A stretch of 64,000 nt of DNA from Microthrixaceae bacterium (GTDB lineage Bacteria > Actinomycetota > Acidimicrobiia > Acidimicrobiales > Acidimicrobilacustridaceae), in contig CANFQA010000003.1 in the NCBI GenBank assembly GCA_947449015.1, positions 1-64,000 on the forward strand, read 5' to 3'. The position numbers were made by a program, and so were the translations under genes. The stretch's first letter is position 1. Each line of letters starts with the position of its first letter. Shown here piece by piece: positions 1 through 9,565 of this stretch. The notes beneath the pieces are model-generated. The model was given only the letters and a program-made list of their open reading frames with translations, ran no database searches and was not told where the DNA came from.

Positions 1-60
1 AGTTCGGCGCCGGGCGAGTTGTTTTCGTCGTGTTGGCTCGAGCGGTTTCCCGCAAGAGAG

Positions 61-825
61 TTAGCGCTTCTGGCCCGAGAGCTTCCGGTTGGCCAGCTTC
101 GACTTGAGGAAGTCGCGGTTCATCATGGCGATGAAGTCGATCGGAATTTCCTTCGGGCAGGCTTCCTGGCACTCGCCGTAGTTCGTGCAGGAACCGAAGA
201 ACAGCTCCATGGTCTCGACCATGTCCTCGGTGCGCTTGTAACGCTCTGCCTGACCCTGCGGGAGCAGGTTGAGGTGCGCCAGCTTGGCGGAGGTGAACAG
301 CTGCGCAGCGCCATTGGGGCAGGCCGCCACGCAGGCACCGCAACCGATACAACCGGCGGCATCCATGGAGGCATCAGCAGCCGGCTTGGGGATGAGGATC
401 TCGTTGGCATCGCGAGCGGCGCCGGTGTCGGCGGTGATGAAGCCACCCGACTGCACGATTGCATCGAACGCACTGCGATCGACCATGAGGTCCTTGACCA
501 CCGGGAAGGCCGCAGCACGCCACGGTTCGATGGTGACGGTCTCGCCATCATGGAACTTGCGCATATGCAGCTGACAGGTGGTGGTGCCCTTCTGCGGTCC
601 GTGGGCTTGACCATTGATCATGAGGCCGCAGGTGCCGCAGATGCCCTCGCGGCAGTCGCTGTCGAACACGATTGGTTCGCGGCCGGCCTCGATGAGGTTC
701 TCGTTGACGGCATCGAGCATCTCGAGGAAGGACATCTCGTCCTTCACATCGGTGGCTTGATAGGTCTCGAAGTGGCCCGGGTCGTTGGGATTGTCCTGAC
801 GCCAGACCTTCAGAGTGAGTTGCAT
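61..825 (-). CDS. sdhB: Succinate dehydrogenase / fumarate reductase iron-sulfur subunit
   Basis: This subunit carries electrons from the flavoprotein to the membrane anchor in respiratory complex II. The 254-residue protein shows a plant-type [2Fe-2S] site (Cys58, 63, 66, 84), a [4Fe-4S] site (Cys159, 162, 165, followed by Cys169-Pro) and a third cluster motif (Cys213, 219, 223-Pro). The order and length are normal for SdhB. It is the last gene of a minus-strand sdhCAB set, 27 bases after sdhA, with no sdhD between. The ATG at 825 follows a GGAG-type ribosome site. Whether the enzyme runs as dehydrogenase or reductase cannot be read from the sequence. Confidence 0.96.
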   Translation of the reverse strand: MQLTLKVWRQDNPNDPGHFETYQATDVKDEMSFLEMLDAVNENLIEAGREPIVFDSDCREGICGTCGLMINGQAHGPQKGTTTCQLHMRKFHDGETVTIEPWRAAAFPVVKDLMVDRSAFDAIVQSGGFITADTGAARDANEILIPKPAADASMDAAGCIGCGACVAACPNGAAQLFTSAKLAHLNLLPQGQAERYKRTEDMVETMELFFGSCTNYGECQEACPKEIPIDFIAMMNRDFLKSKLANRKLSGQKR

Positions 826-852
826 GTGAGTTCTCCTGAGTGACAGCGTCGG

Positions 853-2778
853 CTACTTGTAGCTGCGCTGGGTCGGCTTGACGTTCTCGAACACGAGCTG
901 TTCTTTATGCAGGGTCTGGGCGATGCCATCACCGTTCCATTCCCATGCACCGACGAACGAGAACTCTTCGTCGTTGCGCTGAGCTTCGCCATCATCGGTC
1001 TGATGTTCGACGCGGAAGTGGCCACCGCAGGACTCCTCACGCATGAGGGCGTCACGGCACATGAGTTCGCCTAGGTCGAAGAAGTCGGCAACACGACCAA
1101 CCTTTTCGAGCGACTGGTTGACACCTTCGGCGCTACCGAGCACTCGCACGTTCTTCTGGAATTCGTCGCGAAGAGCGGGGATCTCCGAAAGTGCCTTCTC
1201 GAGACCGTTCTGCGTACGTTCCATGCCGCAGTAGTCCCAGACAAGCTTGCCAAGTTCGCGGTGGTAGTACTCCGGCGACTTGGTGCCACCAACTGAGAGC
1301 CAGCGACGGGCTTCGTCGCGCACAATCTGCTCGGCTTCGACAAACACTGGGTCGGTCGTGGGAACAACACCCTGGCCCAGCAGTCCGGCGAGGTAGTCGC
1401 CCACTGTGTACGGAGCCACAAAGTAGCCGTCAGCCAGACCCTGCATAAGTGCCGATGCACCGAGACGGTTGGCACCGTGATCGGAGAAGTTGGCCTCACC
1501 AAGGGCGTAGAGCCCTGGCACGGTGGTCATGAGGTTGTAGTCAACCCAGAGGCCACCCATCGTGTAATGGCTGGCTGGGTAGATACGCATCGGAACCTTC
1601 ATCGGGTCCTCGTCGGTGATGCGCTCGTACATGTCGAAGAGGTTGCCGTAACGCTCGAACACGGTGTCATGACCGAGACGCTCGATCGACTCGCTGAAGT
1701 CGAGGAAGACGCCGTTTTTGAGCGGGCCCACGCCACGACCTTCATCGCAGACGACCTTGGCGGCACGCGAGGCGATGTCGCGGGGAGCGAGGTTGCCGTA
1801 GGACGGGTACTTACGCTCGAGGTAGTAGTCGCGGTCTTCTTCAGGGATCTGATCGGCCGGACGGTTGTCGTCGAACTTCTTGGGCACCCAGATGCGACCG
1901 TCGTTACGCAGCGACTCCGACATAAGCGTGAGCTTTGACTGCGACTCATCGCTGGCCGGGATACAGGTGGGGTGGATCTGTGTGTAGCAAGCGTTGGCGA
2001 ACAGTGCGCCCTTCTTATGTGCCCGCCATGCTGCGGTGACGTTGGAGTTCATCGCGTTGGTGGACAGGTAGAAGGCGTTGCCATAGCCGCCGGTGCACAG
2101 CAGGGTGGCGTGACCTGACCAGCTCTGCACCTCGCCGGTGGTGACGTTGCGAGTCACGATGCCAACCGCCACGCCGTCTTTCTTGACGACGTCGAGCAGC
2201 TCGGTCTTGGTGTGCAGTTCCACTCGACCGAGCGACACCTGCTGCATGAGGGCCTGGTAGGCGCCGAGAAGAAGCTGCTGGCCAGTTTGGCCACGGGCGT
2301 AGAACGTGCGGCTCACCTGGGCGCCACCGAACGAACGGTTGTCAAGCAGGCCGCCGTATTCGCGGGCAAACGGAACGCCCTGGGCCACACACTGGTCGAT
2401 GATGTCCACCGACACCTGAGCGAGGCGGTACACGTTGGACTCGCGAGCTCGGAAGTCGCCGCCCTTCACGGTGTCGTAGAAGAGGCGATAGACGCTGTCG
2501 CCATCGTTCTTGTAGTTCTTGGCGCCGTTGATGCCACCCTGGGCTGCGATGGAGTGCGCCCGGCGGGGGGAGTCGTGGAAGGTGAAGCACTTCACCTGAT
2601 AGCCGAGCTCAGCAAGCGTGGCTGCTGCAGCAGCGCCGGCGAGGCCGGTGCCAACGACGAGCACGGTGAACTTCCGCTTGTTGGCGGGGTTCACAAGCTT
2701 CATATTGAACTTGTGGTTGTCCCAGCGGTCCTGGATCGGACCTGAGGGAACCTTGGAGTCGAGAACGACATTGCTCAT
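853..2778 (-). CDS. sdhA: Succinate dehydrogenase / fumarate reductase flavoprotein subunit
   Basis: This is the catalytic subunit of complex II, oxidising succinate to fumarate with covalently bound FAD. The 641-residue protein has an N-terminal dinucleotide fold (VVGTGLAG, residues 41-48) and the FAD-attachment motif HSIAAQGG, whose His75 would carry the flavin. Substrate-binding and capping regions follow, including the ASHYTMGG and [18 protein letters not shown] blocks. It sits 11 bases downstream of sdhC. The length and an extended N-terminus of about 35 residues resemble the SdhA/FrdA group that pairs with a single five-helix cytochrome b subunit. Confidence 0.96.
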   Translation of the reverse strand: MSNVVLDSKVPSGPIQDRWDNHKFNMKLVNPANKRKFTVLVVGTGLAGAAAAATLAELGYQVKCFTFHDSPRRAHSIAAQGGINGAKNYKNDGDSVYRLFYDTVKGGDFRARESNVYRLAQVSVDIIDQCVAQGVPFAREYGGLLDNRSFGGAQVSRTFYARGQTGQQLLLGAYQALMQQVSLGRVELHTKTELLDVVKKDGVAVGIVTRNVTTGEVQSWSGHATLLCTGGYGNAFYLSTNAMNSNVTAAWRAHKKGALFANACYTQIHPTCIPASDESQSKLTLMSESLRNDGRIWVPKKFDDNRPADQIPEEDRDYYLERKYPSYGNLAPRDIASRAAKVVCDEGRGVGPLKNGVFLDFSESIERLGHDTVFERYGNLFDMYERITDEDPMKVPMRIYPASHYTMGGLWVDYNLMTTVPGLYALGEANFSDHGANRLGASALMQGLADGYFVAPYTVGDYLAGLLGQGVVPTTDPVFVEAEQIVRDEARRWLSVGGTKSPEYYHRELGKLVWDYCGMERTQNGLEKALSEIPALRDEFQKNVRVLGSAEGVNQSLEKVGRVADFFDLGELMCRDALMREESCGGHFRVEHQTDDGEAQRNDEEFSFVGAWEWNGDGIAQTLHKEQLVFENVKPTQRSYK

Positions 2779-2789
2779 GGAATCCTCTT

Positions 2790-3560
2790 TCAGCCGATGA
2801 TGCCGGTCATGGCGGCGATGGGGAAGGTGATGTTTGCGCCGGCGACCACGATGGCGAAACCAGCGGCGATGCCCTTACGCAGGGGGTTGTGGCGGGGGTT
2901 GAAACGGGGGCTCAGCGAACCGAAGGTCTGGAACAAGCTCCAGGTGCCGTGGAACAGGTGGAAGCCCAGTGCGAGGTTGGCAACGATGTAGAGACCGCCG
3001 ACGATCGGGTTATGAAGGCTCGCGGTGATGGTCTGATAGGGCTCGCCGGCAACAAACTCGGGATTGGCCCAGCCCCAGGTGATGGTGGCGAGGTGCCACA
3101 GCAGGAACAGGCCGACGATGATGCCGCTCCAGCGCATGGTGCGAGCTGCCCAGTTGACCGCAACGTAGTCACGTGATGACTGGTACTTGACCGGTCGAGC
3201 CTTGCGGTTCATCTGGGTGAGGCTGTAGGCGCAGGCGATATGCAGCACGAATGCCGTGAGGAGACCGGCACGCAGGATCCACAGCACGCCGGTGGGCGGG
3301 ATGATCGGAACCAGAAGCTGACGCAGGAACTCGGCGTATTCGTTGAAGTGTGATTCGCCCAAGTACATCTTGAGGTTGCCGATCATGTGGAACAGCACAA
3401 AGCCCATGAGCATGACGCCCGTGATGCCCATGATCCACTTCTTGCCGACCGATGACTTCCACAGATCGATGACCGGGAATGCACTGCGCTTATGGCGCTT
3501 CACAATCGTCGGTGATGTCACGTCGGAGGTGAGTGCGGGCGGTTCCTTGGTTGCTGTCAC
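2790..3560 (-). CDS. sdhC: Succinate dehydrogenase cytochrome b subunit (five-helix type)
   Basis: This is the membrane anchor that passes electrons from SdhB to quinone. From the GTG at 3560 it is 256 residues with five hydrophobic segments and several histidines placed as in di-haem b558 anchors ([35 protein letters not shown]). I chose the GTG because AAAGG lies seven bases upstream. An ATG at 3623 in the same frame would add 21 Pro/Arg-rich residues with no ribosome site. It is the first gene of the sdhCAB set. No separate SdhD exists, which fits the type B arrangement. Confidence 0.92.
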   Translation of the reverse strand: MTATKEPPALTSDVTSPTIVKRHKRSAFPVIDLWKSSVGKKWIMGITGVMLMGFVLFHMIGNLKMYLGESHFNEYAEFLRQLLVPIIPPTGVLWILRAGLLTAFVLHIACAYSLTQMNRKARPVKYQSSRDYVAVNWAARTMRWSGIIVGLFLLWHLATITWGWANPEFVAGEPYQTITASLHNPIVGGLYIVANLALGFHLFHGTWSLFQTFGSLSPRFNPRHNPLRKGIAAGFAIVVAGANITFPIAAMTGIIG

Positions 3561-3638
3561 GTGCGGACCTTTCCAGCGAGGAGCGGGTGACGGGGCCGGA
3601 GATTTCCGCAGATGCGGTTCCATGCCCTGAACGAGGAC

Positions 3639-3644
3639 ACGCTA
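3639..3644 (-). promoter_or_regulatory. Possible -10 element for the sdhCAB operon
   Basis: TAGCGT on the minus strand, the same hexamer seen before three other genes here. Transcription starting about seven bases downstream would give a leader of roughly 70 bases before the GTG of sdhC. No convincing -35 was seen. Confidence 0.4.
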
Positions 3645-3708
3645 GCCATCGCTGGGAGCCCACGACGAACTGTGAGTGGGTCCGCCCGAGACTGATCAGC
3701 GGTGTGGG

Positions 3709-5973
3709 TCAGCGCCGCACGAGTCGGTGGTGGGTTCGCTCGTGGGTGGCGATCGTGGAACCGCGTAATTGGACCGTGATGACGAGAGTGTCGGTGCTTG
3801 TGGTGGGTTCGGGGATGGTGACCCGCAGCACGCCCACCCTGGCAACCTCATCGGGACCGATCCGGCCGTTCCAGCCGGCCCGGTGCAGCACTCGGTCGGG
3901 GTCCGACAGCCAGCTGAGCGAGATGGTGACGGTGAGGTCCTCGAGAGCGGCGCGCAGATCACTGACCACATGGATGGGCAGCTTGAGGCGGTCATCGGTA
4001 TGGAGTTCGACCGGCGGGGCCTCAAGCACGGCGATCACGGGAGCGCAGGCGGCCACGAACGCTGGCCAGGCCGGTTTGGGTCGGCGCTCGTGGTCGAAAA
4101 GCGCGGCGGTGATCCCCGGGGTGGTGTCGGCAAGGGCGAACGCCGCGAACCCGCCGGTGGGCCGGTACTTGAGCCGTCGCAGGGTCTCCACATGACTGAC
4201 GACCAACTCTTGTTGGTGGCCCTGCATGGCCGCTGACCACGCATGAGCGTTCGCAAACTGCTCGGGCGCCAACTGCTCGCGCATGGCGGGAAGTTCGAGT
4301 GCGGTGCGCCGGGACAGTTCCGGCCAGTCGAGCGACGGCCATGCAGCGTCCATCTCAGCGGTGATCGACTCGCTTGGTGGGGCTTGGGCCCCGAACTCGG
4401 CGACGAAGCGACCCAGCCCGGGCCACCACCGCAGCAGTCGGGCCAGATCGTGGATGCGACCCCAGCGCCAACCGATCCAGAGATGCGAAGCTCCGGCAGC
4501 AACCTGCGGAAGGTGTGGCCACGAACCGCTCTGGGCCAGCACCGGGCGCGTGGGATCGCTCGAGATGAGTGTGTCGGCCACTGACCGGTCGAGCAGCGTG
4601 CGGTTCCACGAGGGCAAGACCTGCGCAGTGATCATGCGCATCCGCATTGCTCGGCGTCGGGTGTGTTCGCCGTCGCGCCACGCCGCGGGTTCACCGGCCC
4701 AGGGTTCATGATGGGCGTTCCACAGCAGGATCGACGGATGATGGGAGAGCTGATCAACCATCCATCGGGCGACGCGCCTCGCAGCTGGTTTGGTTTGTCG
4801 CAGCAGCGCCCATTGGATGGGAAGGTCCTGCCAGATGAGGATGCCAAGACGGTCGGCCTCTTCGTACAGCTCGGTTCGGGCCATATGCCCATGCACCCGA
4901 ACCAGATCCAGACCGGCTTCAGCCACGAGCGCGATATCCGCCGCGACCTCGGCGGGTGTGGCTTCGGCAATATGCAGCCGCGTGGGACCGAGCGAGATGC
5001 CCTTGAGAAACATTCGTTGGCCATTGACCGTGGTGATGAAGTCCTTGACTTCCACCGTGCGAAGACCGGTGCGCCAAGTGTGGGAATCGCTGACTTCTCC
5101 ATCGATGACGACTTCGATGCCCACGTCATAGAGCGGTTGGTCACCAAGGGAGCGGGGCCACCACAGTGCTGGTGTGGGGATCTCGAGTTCGAGTTCACTG
5201 CGGTTCTCACCAGCAGCGAGCGTGTGTGCGTGATCGATGATGATCTCGGCGCCTTCAGTGGGGTCAAGCAGTGAGAGTTGGTCTTCGACCCTGCGGGCCC
5301 AGGTTCGGATGATCGCCGGCCCGGAATGTTCGGAGTCGAGCACGACCCGCAGCGAGAGCAGGGCGCGTTCCTCGGTGGCTGAGGAACAACGGAGTCGACA
5401 GTGGTCGATATGCACCGGACCGGTGGTGCGAAGTTCGACATCGCGCCAAATCCCACCCGGATTGTGGCCACTGCCCATGAGTGCGGATCGACCGAACGAA
5501 CCCGAGAGATCGCGTGCTCGGCCGGTACCCACCGGATCGAATCCGGCTTCGATCGCCACTACATGTTCGTCCTCAGGCCCAGGCGCAGAGATGGTTCCTG
5601 CCAGCAATCCCGTGATCTCGAAGGTGTGGGGAACTGCGTAACTGCGGGTATCGCCCAGGTACGCGCCGTCGAACCACACGTCACCCGCGGCCATCACCCC
5701 ATGCAAGACGAGGAACATTCGATCATTTGGTCCAATGGCCTCGGATCGGAACCTTCGTCGCAGCAGCAGGGGACCGTCGCTGTTGGCGAACGCGGGGTGT
5801 GATCTCCAGTGTCCCGGGACGTTGAGTTCAGGCCAGCTGGCATCCTCAGTGTCGATTGCCGCCAGTGCGTGGGCGTCGTCGGGGTCGAAGGCGTCATCAG
5901 ACGCCGCTGGGGGAGCACCGAGGTCAATGGCGCGCCACGGCCCAGACAGACTCTGGATGCGGGGCGCGTTCAT
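3709..5973 (-). CDS. Glycoside hydrolase family 2 protein (beta-mannosidase / beta-glucuronidase type)
   Basis: A 754-residue retaining beta-glycosidase. It has the GH2 layout: an N-terminal sugar-binding jelly roll (PGHWRSHP; LHGVMAAGDVWFDGAYLG), an immunoglobulin-like domain, then a TIM barrel starting near residue 315 (FLKGISLGP, LVRVHGHM, DLPIQW). The acid/base is probably Glu423 in LWNAHHEPW and the nucleophile Glu526 in FVAEFG, so the active site looks intact. There is no signal peptide, so it is probably cytoplasmic. It has its own leaderless promoter and lies upstream of sdhCAB on the same strand. Substrate is uncertain; the HHEPW variant of the usual NE motif is seen in mannosidase-like GH2 members. 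Confidence 0.85.
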   Translation of the reverse strand: MNAPRIQSLSGPWRAIDLGAPPAASDDAFDPDDAHALAAIDTEDASWPELNVPGHWRSHPAFANSDGPLLLRRRFRSEAIGPNDRMFLVLHGVMAAGDVWFDGAYLGDTRSYAVPHTFEITGLLAGTISAPGPEDEHVVAIEAGFDPVGTGRARDLSGSFGRSALMGSGHNPGGIWRDVELRTTGPVHIDHCRLRCSSATEERALLSLRVVLDSEHSGPAIIRTWARRVEDQLSLLDPTEGAEIIIDHAHTLAAGENRSELELEIPTPALWWPRSLGDQPLYDVGIEVVIDGEVSDSHTWRTGLRTVEVKDFITTVNGQRMFLKGISLGPTRLHIAEATPAEVAADIALVAEAGLDLVRVHGHMARTELYEEADRLGILIWQDLPIQWALLRQTKPAARRVARWMVDQLSHHPSILLWNAHHEPWAGEPAAWRDGEHTRRRAMRMRMITAQVLPSWNRTLLDRSVADTLISSDPTRPVLAQSGSWPHLPQVAAGASHLWIGWRWGRIHDLARLLRWWPGLGRFVAEFGAQAPPSESITAEMDAAWPSLDWPELSRRTALELPAMREQLAPEQFANAHAWSAAMQGHQQELVVSHVETLRRLKYRPTGGFAAFALADTTPGITAALFDHERRPKPAWPAFVAACAPVIAVLEAPPVELHTDDRLKLPIHVVSDLRAALEDLTVTISLSWLSDPDRVLHRAGWNGRIGPDEVARVGVLRVTIPEPTTSTDTLVITVQLRGSTIATHERTHHRLVRR

Positions 5974-5979
5974 TCGGCC

Positions 5980-5985
5980 ACGCTA
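5980..5985 (-). promoter_or_regulatory. Leaderless -10 hexamer for the GH2 gene
   Basis: TAGCGT on the minus strand, followed by six bases and then the ATG at 5973. Transcription should begin at or next to the A of the start codon, and no Shine-Dalgarno site is present. Confidence 0.6.
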
Positions 5986-6074
5986 GCGAGCAGGGGCGCT
6001 GGGTCTGCTGCTGGTCGCCCAGGCATCGCGCGCCGAAGCGGGCGTTCAAGGTCCCGTCGGGGCGGCGACGGCGG

Positions 6075-6080
6075 TAGCGT
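6075..6080 (+). promoter_or_regulatory. Possible -10 element for the MoxR-type ATPase gene
   Basis: TAGCGT lies 30 bases before the ATG at 6111, which has its own AGGAAG ribosome site, so this transcript would carry a short leader. Confidence 0.4.
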
Positions 6081-6110
6081 GAGCGGCCACGCCACTGCGA
6101 AGGAAGACCG

Positions 6111-7517
6111 ATGTCAGAACGTCCATCAACTCTCGGTGCCCTGCGAACCTCGGGCTGGGTCAGTCGTCCAGTCAAGGAGGAGTTGCGCGCCAATGCCATC
6201 GAGCGCATCCGAGCCGGTGAGCCGTTGTTCCCCAACGTGCTTGGCTATGAAGACACCGTGCTGCCGCAGTTGGAGAACGCGCTGCTTGCTGGTCACGACG
6301 TCATCTTCCTTGGCGAGCGCGGTCAGGCCAAGACCCGCATGATTCGTTCACTCACCGGACTGCTCGACGAATGGATGCCCATCGTCGCCGGTTCCGAGAT
6401 CAATGACGATCCGTACAACCCGGTCTCCAAACACGCTCGCGATCTCGTCGCCGAACTTGAAGACGAAACGCCGATTGATTGGGTGAACCGTGAGGACCGC
6501 TTCGGCGAGAAGCTGGCCACACCCGATACGTCCATTGCTGATCTCATTGGTGAGGTCGACCCGATCAAGGTCGCCGAAGGTCGCTACCTCTCCGACGAAC
6601 TCACCCTGCATTACGGACTCGTCCCCCGCACCAATCGTGGCATCTTCGCCATTAACGAACTCCCTGATCTGGCCGAGCGCATCCAGGTTGGTCTGCTCAA
6701 TGTGCTTGAAGAGCGCGATGTGCAGGTGCGTGGTTACAAGGTCCGTCTTCCGCTCGACGTCATGCTGTTCGGATCTGCGAACCCCGAGGACTACACCAAC
6801 CGCGGCCGCATCATCACGCCGCTCAAGGACCGTTTCGGTGCGCAGATCCGCACGCATTACCCCCTCGATATCGAGACCGAGGTCACCATCGCCTTGCAGG
6901 AGGCCCGTCCGCTGGCCGCCGAGGGCGTGACAGTTACCGTCCCGAGTTTCATGACTGAGATCATCGCTGAGTTCTCTCAGCTGGCTCGGCGCAGCCCGCA
7001 TATCAATCAGCGCTCAGGCGTGTCGGTGCGTCTCACCGTGTCCAATCTGGAAACGCTTGTTGCCAACGCAGCGCGTCGTGCGCTCTCGCAGGGCGAAACC
7101 TCGGTTGTGCCCCGCGTCTGTGATCTCGATGCACTCGCTGCGTCCACCACGGGCAAGCTTGAGATCGAAACCATTGAAGACGGACGTGATGGTCTCATCG
7201 TCGAGCAGATTCTCAAGGCCGCCACGCTGTCGATCTTCCGTGAGCACGTCGCCGTTGAGAACCTTCGCGAGGTCGTTGAAGCGTTCGATGGTGATCGCAT
7301 TGTGCAAGCCGGCGAGGACGTGAGCACCGACGAGTACGTCGCCCTTCTGGCTGATGTTCCCGCGCTTGAGAGTTCTGTTGCTGGTCTGATCGGCGACGAC
7401 CGGGCGCCGGCCATGGTGGCGAGCGCCGTGGAGTTCATCCTTGAAGGTCTGCATCTCTCCAAGCGCCTGAACAAAGAAGCGGTTGGCGCACGCGCCCAGT
7501 ACCGCGGCCGCTCCTAG
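6111..7517 (+). CDS. MoxR/magnesium-chelatase-type AAA+ ATPase
   Basis: A 468-residue AAA+ protein of the chelatase/MoxR superfamily. The Walker A is GERGQAKT (residues 68-75), followed by a long insert rich in Asp/Glu. A Walker B-like GIFAINELPDL has Asn-Glu in place of the usual Asp-Glu, and the sensor-1 region GSANPEDYTNRGR precedes the arginine-finger region. Members usually work with a VWA-domain protein to remodel or insert cofactors into a partner. The expected partner is encoded at 9566-11581 on the same strand, separated by two genes on the opposite strand. Start: ATG with AGGAAG upstream. The substrate is unknown. Confidence 0.85.
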   Translation: MSERPSTLGALRTSGWVSRPVKEELRANAIERIRAGEPLFPNVLGYEDTVLPQLENALLAGHDVIFLGERGQAKTRMIRSLTGLLDEWMPIVAGSEINDDPYNPVSKHARDLVAELEDETPIDWVNREDRFGEKLATPDTSIADLIGEVDPIKVAEGRYLSDELTLHYGLVPRTNRGIFAINELPDLAERIQVGLLNVLEERDVQVRGYKVRLPLDVMLFGSANPEDYTNRGRIITPLKDRFGAQIRTHYPLDIETEVTIALQEARPLAAEGVTVTVPSFMTEIIAEFSQLARRSPHINQRSGVSVRLTVSNLETLVANAARRALSQGETSVVPRVCDLDALAASTTGKLEIETIEDGRDGLIVEQILKAATLSIFREHVAVENLREVVEAFDGDRIVQAGEDVSTDEYVALLADVPALESSVAGLIGDDRAPAMVASAVEFILEGLHLSKRLNKEAVGARAQYRGRS

Positions 7518-7566
7518 TCACCTCACCGCTCTCGCGAACCTGCGGCAGGGCTGAATTATCTGAGGA

Positions 7567-8268
7567 TCAGCGCTGATCGTTGACCAGTTCGTGCACGCCG
7601 GCTGTGCCTGCGACCACGATCCGCTCGACCATCGCGCCCGGGAAGATGCCGTGTTCAACGATGCCCGGCACCGCCCAGAGCGCCGCTCCGAGCGCAACGG
7701 GATCAGCAATGGAGCCGAACTGCGCATCCATCACTAGGTTGCCGTTGTCGCTGCGTCGCTCCCGAGTGGTGACGCTGTGGGCACCGAGTGCGAGGACCGC
7801 GCTGGTGACGACGCCGGGAGCGAAGTCGAGAACCTCGAGTGGCGTGCCGAACGGGCCGAGTGCTTCAACGATCTTGGATTCGTCGACCACCACGATGAAG
7901 CGCGGACTCATGGATGCGATGATCTTTTCGCGGGTATGTGCCGCGCCGCCGCCCTTGGTGAGGTTGAACGCAGGGTCGACCTCATCAGCGCCATCGATGG
8001 CGATATCGAGCGAACCGATCTCATCGGGGGAGATGACACGAAGTCCGAGTGACGTTGCCAGCTCATGGGTCTGTACCGAGGTTGCTGTGCAAATGATGTC
8101 GAGAGCTCGCTCGCCCAACTCCACGATGGTCCAATGCACGGTGGAGCCGGTGCCGAGCCCGACCTTCATTCCGTCGGTCACATAGCCGGCGGCATGACGA
8201 CCGGCCTCTTCCTTCGCCTGCTGCTGGGCCTGTTGTTGGGCCTGAACACGCGCGTCTGCGTCACTCAT
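7567..8268 (-). CDS. rpiA: Ribose-5-phosphate isomerase A
   Basis: Interconverts ribose 5-phosphate and ribulose 5-phosphate in the pentose phosphate pathway. The 233-residue protein has the family motifs GLGTGSTV (phosphate loop), DGADEVD (catalytic Asp pair) and KGGGAAHTREK (catalytic Lys and Glu). The N-terminus carries an unusual Gln/Ala run (residues 8-18) coded by near-repeats. The start ATG overlaps the stop of the upstream GH1-like gene by four bases (ATGA), so translation of the two is probably coupled. Confidence 0.94.
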   Translation of the reverse strand: MSDADARVQAQQQAQQQAKEEAGRHAAGYVTDGMKVGLGTGSTVHWTIVELGERALDIICTATSVQTHELATSLGLRVISPDEIGSLDIAIDGADEVDPAFNLTKGGGAAHTREKIIASMSPRFIVVVDESKIVEALGPFGTPLEVLDFAPGVVTSAVLALGAHSVTTRERRSDNGNLVMDAQFGSIADPVALGAALWAVPGIVEHGIFPGAMVERIVVAGTAGVHELVNDQR

Positions 8269-9536
8269 GGTTTTAGTCTCGCGCTGCCGCCGGCGATGTC
8301 GCGGATGACAGACGCACTCGGACGTGGGTTGCGGTCACGGTCGATGAACCCAGTGGGCACCTCTAGACCACACTCGGGGGTCCATCCGTCGACAGCGGTC
8401 TCCCAGAACACGTGGGTGATGTTCACGCCGTCATCGACCGCACGAGCAACCTCAACTGCGGTGGACTGCATCATCTCGATTCTCCACTGATCTTCGTTGG
8501 CGGTGAGGCCGGTCCCCAGCAGAGCAAGCGGTCGATGGAGTTCCTCATCGGCGAGCCGTCGCAGCGTGATCCCGAGACCCTCGGCCCACGGGGTGCGGCC
8601 ATCGGCCGCGGTGACTGCGTCGGTTGGATAGGGCCCGTCGGTGCCATCAACGAACACACTGCGAGCGCCCCGTTGGGTGAAACCGATGTGGTCGTAGCCA
8701 CCGGCAAGGCCGTCCAGTTCACGCTCGGCGAGGCCGGGGATGGAAATGACGCCATCGCGTAGAGCCCGAATCCACGTGCCGAAGCGCATGCGGTCGATTC
8801 GGTTGGCCCGTTCCATCGCCGCAATCCGTTCATCGGGCTCGCGGGAATGCACGCCGGCGACCGTCGGTTCGGCGTCGATACAGCACACCACTGGCGCACC
8901 GCCACTGCGCAGCAGACGAAGTGCCTCGTAGGAGGCCAGATGCAGCGCGAGAAGGTGATCGAGGAAGTCCTTGTCGGAACGCATACCGGGAGGGCGGGTG
9001 CCCTCGAGGCGTCCATGGCGCGCGATCTCGAACGGGTCGAGCACTGGAACCCAGGCGCTCACGAGATCGCCGAATGTTTCGGCCACCCGATCGACGTATC
9101 GCGGCCACACCCGGCGCAGACCGATCTCATCATCAAGTCCGTTCTGGTCGTCGGCGAACCAGCCCGGGAGCGAGCCATCGTGAAGCACTGCCCACACTTC
9201 GACACCGGCATGGCGCGCCGCACGCAGTACCTCGGAGATCAGATCAATTGCACCGCTGTCCCATCGCCCCTCGAAGGGTTCGAGTCGAGCCCAGTCGAAC
9301 GTCCAACGGAAGGCCCGCAGACCAAGTTCGGCCATCTGCTCGAGGTCGGCACGGAAGTCCACGCCGAAACCGCTGCCATCAGCGGAACCGGGGAGGCGAC
9401 CGTTGGTTTCCCACGGGGCCCAGGTGCTTCGAGCAGCGATGCCAAGCGTGCTGGTGGCGGTGGCCGCGGCACCCCAAATTGGCGCGAAGGAGGCGGTCAG
9501 GATCTGTGTCTCGGGCGACCCTGCAGCGTCAGTCAT
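8265..9536 (-). CDS. GH1-like protein lacking both catalytic glutamates
   Basis: A 423-residue protein that follows the glycoside hydrolase family 1 fold: an N-terminal barrel start, FRWTFDWARLEP, VLHDGSLPGWF where GH1 has HW..LP, and a C-terminal VFWETAVDGWTPECGL where GH1 has WSL.DNFEW..GY. The acid/base block TFNEP reads PVLDP, putting Asp167 where Glu should be. The nucleophile block TENG reads GTGL (341-344), with no acid. It is therefore unlikely to be a normal retaining glucosidase and may bind sugar or have another activity. It is translationally coupled to rpiA and divergent, by 29 bases, from the VWA gene. A GATACT hexamer six bases before the ATG suggests a leaderless start. Confidence 0.75.
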   Translation of the reverse strand: MTDAAGSPETQILTASFAPIWGAAATATSTLGIAARSTWAPWETNGRLPGSADGSGFGVDFRADLEQMAELGLRAFRWTFDWARLEPFEGRWDSGAIDLISEVLRAARHAGVEVWAVLHDGSLPGWFADDQNGLDDEIGLRRVWPRYVDRVAETFGDLVSAWVPVLDPFEIARHGRLEGTRPPGMRSDKDFLDHLLALHLASYEALRLLRSGGAPVVCCIDAEPTVAGVHSREPDERIAAMERANRIDRMRFGTWIRALRDGVISIPGLAERELDGLAGGYDHIGFTQRGARSVFVDGTDGPYPTDAVTAADGRTPWAEGLGITLRRLADEELHRPLALLGTGLTANEDQWRIEMMQSTAVEVARAVDDGVNITHVFWETAVDGWTPECGLEVPTGFIDRDRNPRPSASVIRDIAGGSARLKP

Positions 9537-9553
9537 TCCTTCAGTATCCCCTG

Positions 9554-9559
9554 TACGGT
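9554..9559 (+). promoter_or_regulatory. Leaderless -10 hexamer for the VWA gene
   Basis: TACGGT, then six bases, then the ATG at 9566. The divergent gene at 9536 starts only 29 bases away, so the two promoters must overlap. Confidence 0.6.
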
Positions 9560-9565
9560 GCTCAT

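Noticed and set aside
4632-5471. Second minus-strand frame of 279 codons inside the GH2 gene
   Set aside because: It is in another frame of a gene with both catalytic Glu motifs intact, so it is a shadow.
8921-9565. Upstream extension of the VWA protein
   Set aside because: The extension covers the GH1-like gene on the other strand and reads as Arg/Pro-rich shadow; the leaderless promoter and conserved protein start point to 9566.
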